The translations under genes were made by a program, and so were the position numbers. Below are positions 5,723 to 6,545 of a stretch of DNA of 6,545 nucleotides, piece after piece. The stretch comes from Bryobacteraceae bacterium (GTDB lineage: Bacteria > Acidobacteriota > Terriglobia > Bryobacterales > Bryobacteraceae): contig JASHWA010000038.1 in the NCBI GenBank assembly GCA_030044325.1, forward strand, positions 1 to 6,545. Reading direction: 5' to 3'. Position 1 is the stretch's first letter, and each line of letters opens with the position of its first letter. The notes beneath the pieces are model-generated. The model did not search any database. It was not told where the DNA came from and saw nothing but the letters and a program-made list of their open reading frames with translations.

Positions 5723-6545
5723 CCGCATCGAACTCGCTCGCCCTCGCGCTGGTCTCCGCGGCGCTCGCGGCCGCGCAGACCGCATTTCCGCTCGAAACTT
5801 TGAACATCACCGGCAACCAGCGCATCCCCGCGGAACGCATCCTCGCGGCGTCCGGCCTGAAAATCGGCGCGGCCGTGACCAAGGACGATTTCGACAAGGC
5901 CCGCGCCCGCCTGATGGCCACCGGCGCGTTTGAAAGCGTCGGGTACGAATTCAAGCCGGGCGCCTCGAATAAAGGATACGCCGGAACCATCGAAGTGGTC
6001 GAGGTGTATCAGCTTTTCCCCTATCGCATCGAGGATCTGCCGGTTCCCGAAAATGCCCTCCGCGCGGAGCTGCATAAACAGGACCCCGTGCTCGGCGACG
6101 AGATCCCCGCCACGCGCGAAGTGATCGACCGCTACGTCGCCGCAATCCAGAAAATGGTCGGCGATCAAGTCAAAGTCGCGGGAAAAGTCAGCAATGATAT
6201 TCCCGGCCAGCTCACCATTCTCTTCCGGCCCGACACGCCCCGTCCGCAGGTCGCCGAGGTGCATTTTACGGGCGATAAAGTGCTGCCCGCGGCCGATTTG
6301 ATGCGCGCCATCGACGACGTGGCCATCGGAACCGCGTTCACCGACACTACTTTCCGCATTCTGCTCGATTCGGCCGTCCGCCCGCTATACGACGCGCGCG
6401 GGCGCATTCGCGTGGCGTTTCCCAAAATCACCACCTCGCCCGCGCCCCACGATATCGACGGCGTGCTCGTCACCGTCGCCGTCGAGGAAGGCGAATCCTA
6501 CAGCCTCGGCTCCATCACCTTTGCCAACTCGACCCGCCAGGAATC
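5719..6545 (+). CDS. BamA/TamA-like outer-membrane protein, POTRA region, cut by window edge
   Basis: This is the N-terminal 275 codons of a larger protein whose C-terminal part, expected to be an Omp85 beta-barrel, is outside the window. After a hydrophobic leader (residues 1-19, ending ALAAA before QTAFP) comes POTRA 1 at about 25-97 (LNITGNQRIPAERIL...RLMATGAFESVGYEF), a less typical POTRA 2 at about 101-174, POTRA 3 at about 177-256 (VAEVHFTGDKVLPAADLM, closing with GVLVTVAVEEGES), and the beginning of another at 261 (YSLGSITFAN). POTRA domains bind unfolded outer-membrane proteins and partner lipoproteins in the periplasm. The ATGA overlap with htrA predicts translational coupling, and an upstream in-frame TGA (5710-5712) leaves ATG 5719 as the only start that keeps the leader. 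The leader has no Lys or Arg, which is odd. Whether it is the main BamA, a TamA homologue or a lineage-specific paralogue cannot be decided without the barrel. Confidence 0.88.
   Translation, partial: MTASNSLALALVSAALAAAQTAFPLETLNITGNQRIPAERILAASGLKIGAAVTKDDFDKARARLMATGAFESVGYEFKPGASNKGYAGTIEVVEVYQLFPYRIEDLPVPENALRAELHKQDPVLGDEIPATREVIDRYVAAIQKMVGDQVKVAGKVSNDIPGQLTILFRPDTPRPQVAEVHFTGDKVLPAADLMRAIDDVAIGTAFTDTTFRILLDSAVRPLYDARGRIRVAFPKITTSPAPHDIDGVLVTVAVEEGESYSLGSITFANSTRQE

Noticed and set aside
4418..5785. A 455-codon open frame on the minus strand opposite htrA
   Set aside because: It is antisense to a gene with complete HtrA domains. Its composition (His-, Asp- and Val-rich, no recognisable motif) is what the codon pattern of a GC-rich gene produces on the other strand.

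Overview
The window looks like chromosomal DNA of a GC-rich, diderm bacterium. The best guess is Acidobacteriota, near the Solibacter/Bryobacter group. The pointers are the CLLVGCIP version of the lipoamide dehydrogenase active site, the style of the secreted protein at 3408-4265, the ECF sigma / short membrane-protein pair, and an HtrA protease followed by an outer-membrane POTRA protein. This placement is recalled from family knowledge, not from a search. No rRNA, tRNA, CRISPR array, insertion sequence or phage gene is visible. Coding density is very high: the largest gaps are 52 and 74 bases, so no stretch over 300 bases lacks a gene.

Layout. On the minus strand, the left edge (1-641) holds the N-terminal part of a dihydrolipoyl dehydrogenase running off the window. 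A 52-base gap separates it from a divergent plus-strand series that fills the rest: a sulfotransferase-like protein with a C-terminal array of aromatic-rich repeats (694-2214); an ECF sigma factor (2211-2867); a single-pass membrane protein, probably its anti-sigma factor (2864-3397); a secreted protein of unknown function (3408-4265); a periplasmic HtrA/DegP-type protease (4340-5722); and the first part of a BamA/TamA-like outer-membrane protein with several POTRA domains (5719 to the right edge). Three junctions are 4-base ATGA overlaps (2211, 2864, 5719), one gap is 10 bases, and only the 74-base gap before the protease leaves room for a separate promoter.

How the genes may work together. 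The order sigma factor, membrane-bound regulator, exported protein, HtrA protease resembles the algU-mucA-mucB-mucD envelope-stress cluster of Pseudomonas, here extended by an outer-membrane assembly protein. A simple model is that the sigma factor is held by the membrane protein, released on envelope stress, and drives transcription of the protease and POTRA protein. A candidate ECF-type promoter lies just before htrA. The sulfotransferase, overlapping the sigma gene, may modify a cell-surface glycan. The gene order and motifs are seen; the circuit is inferred.
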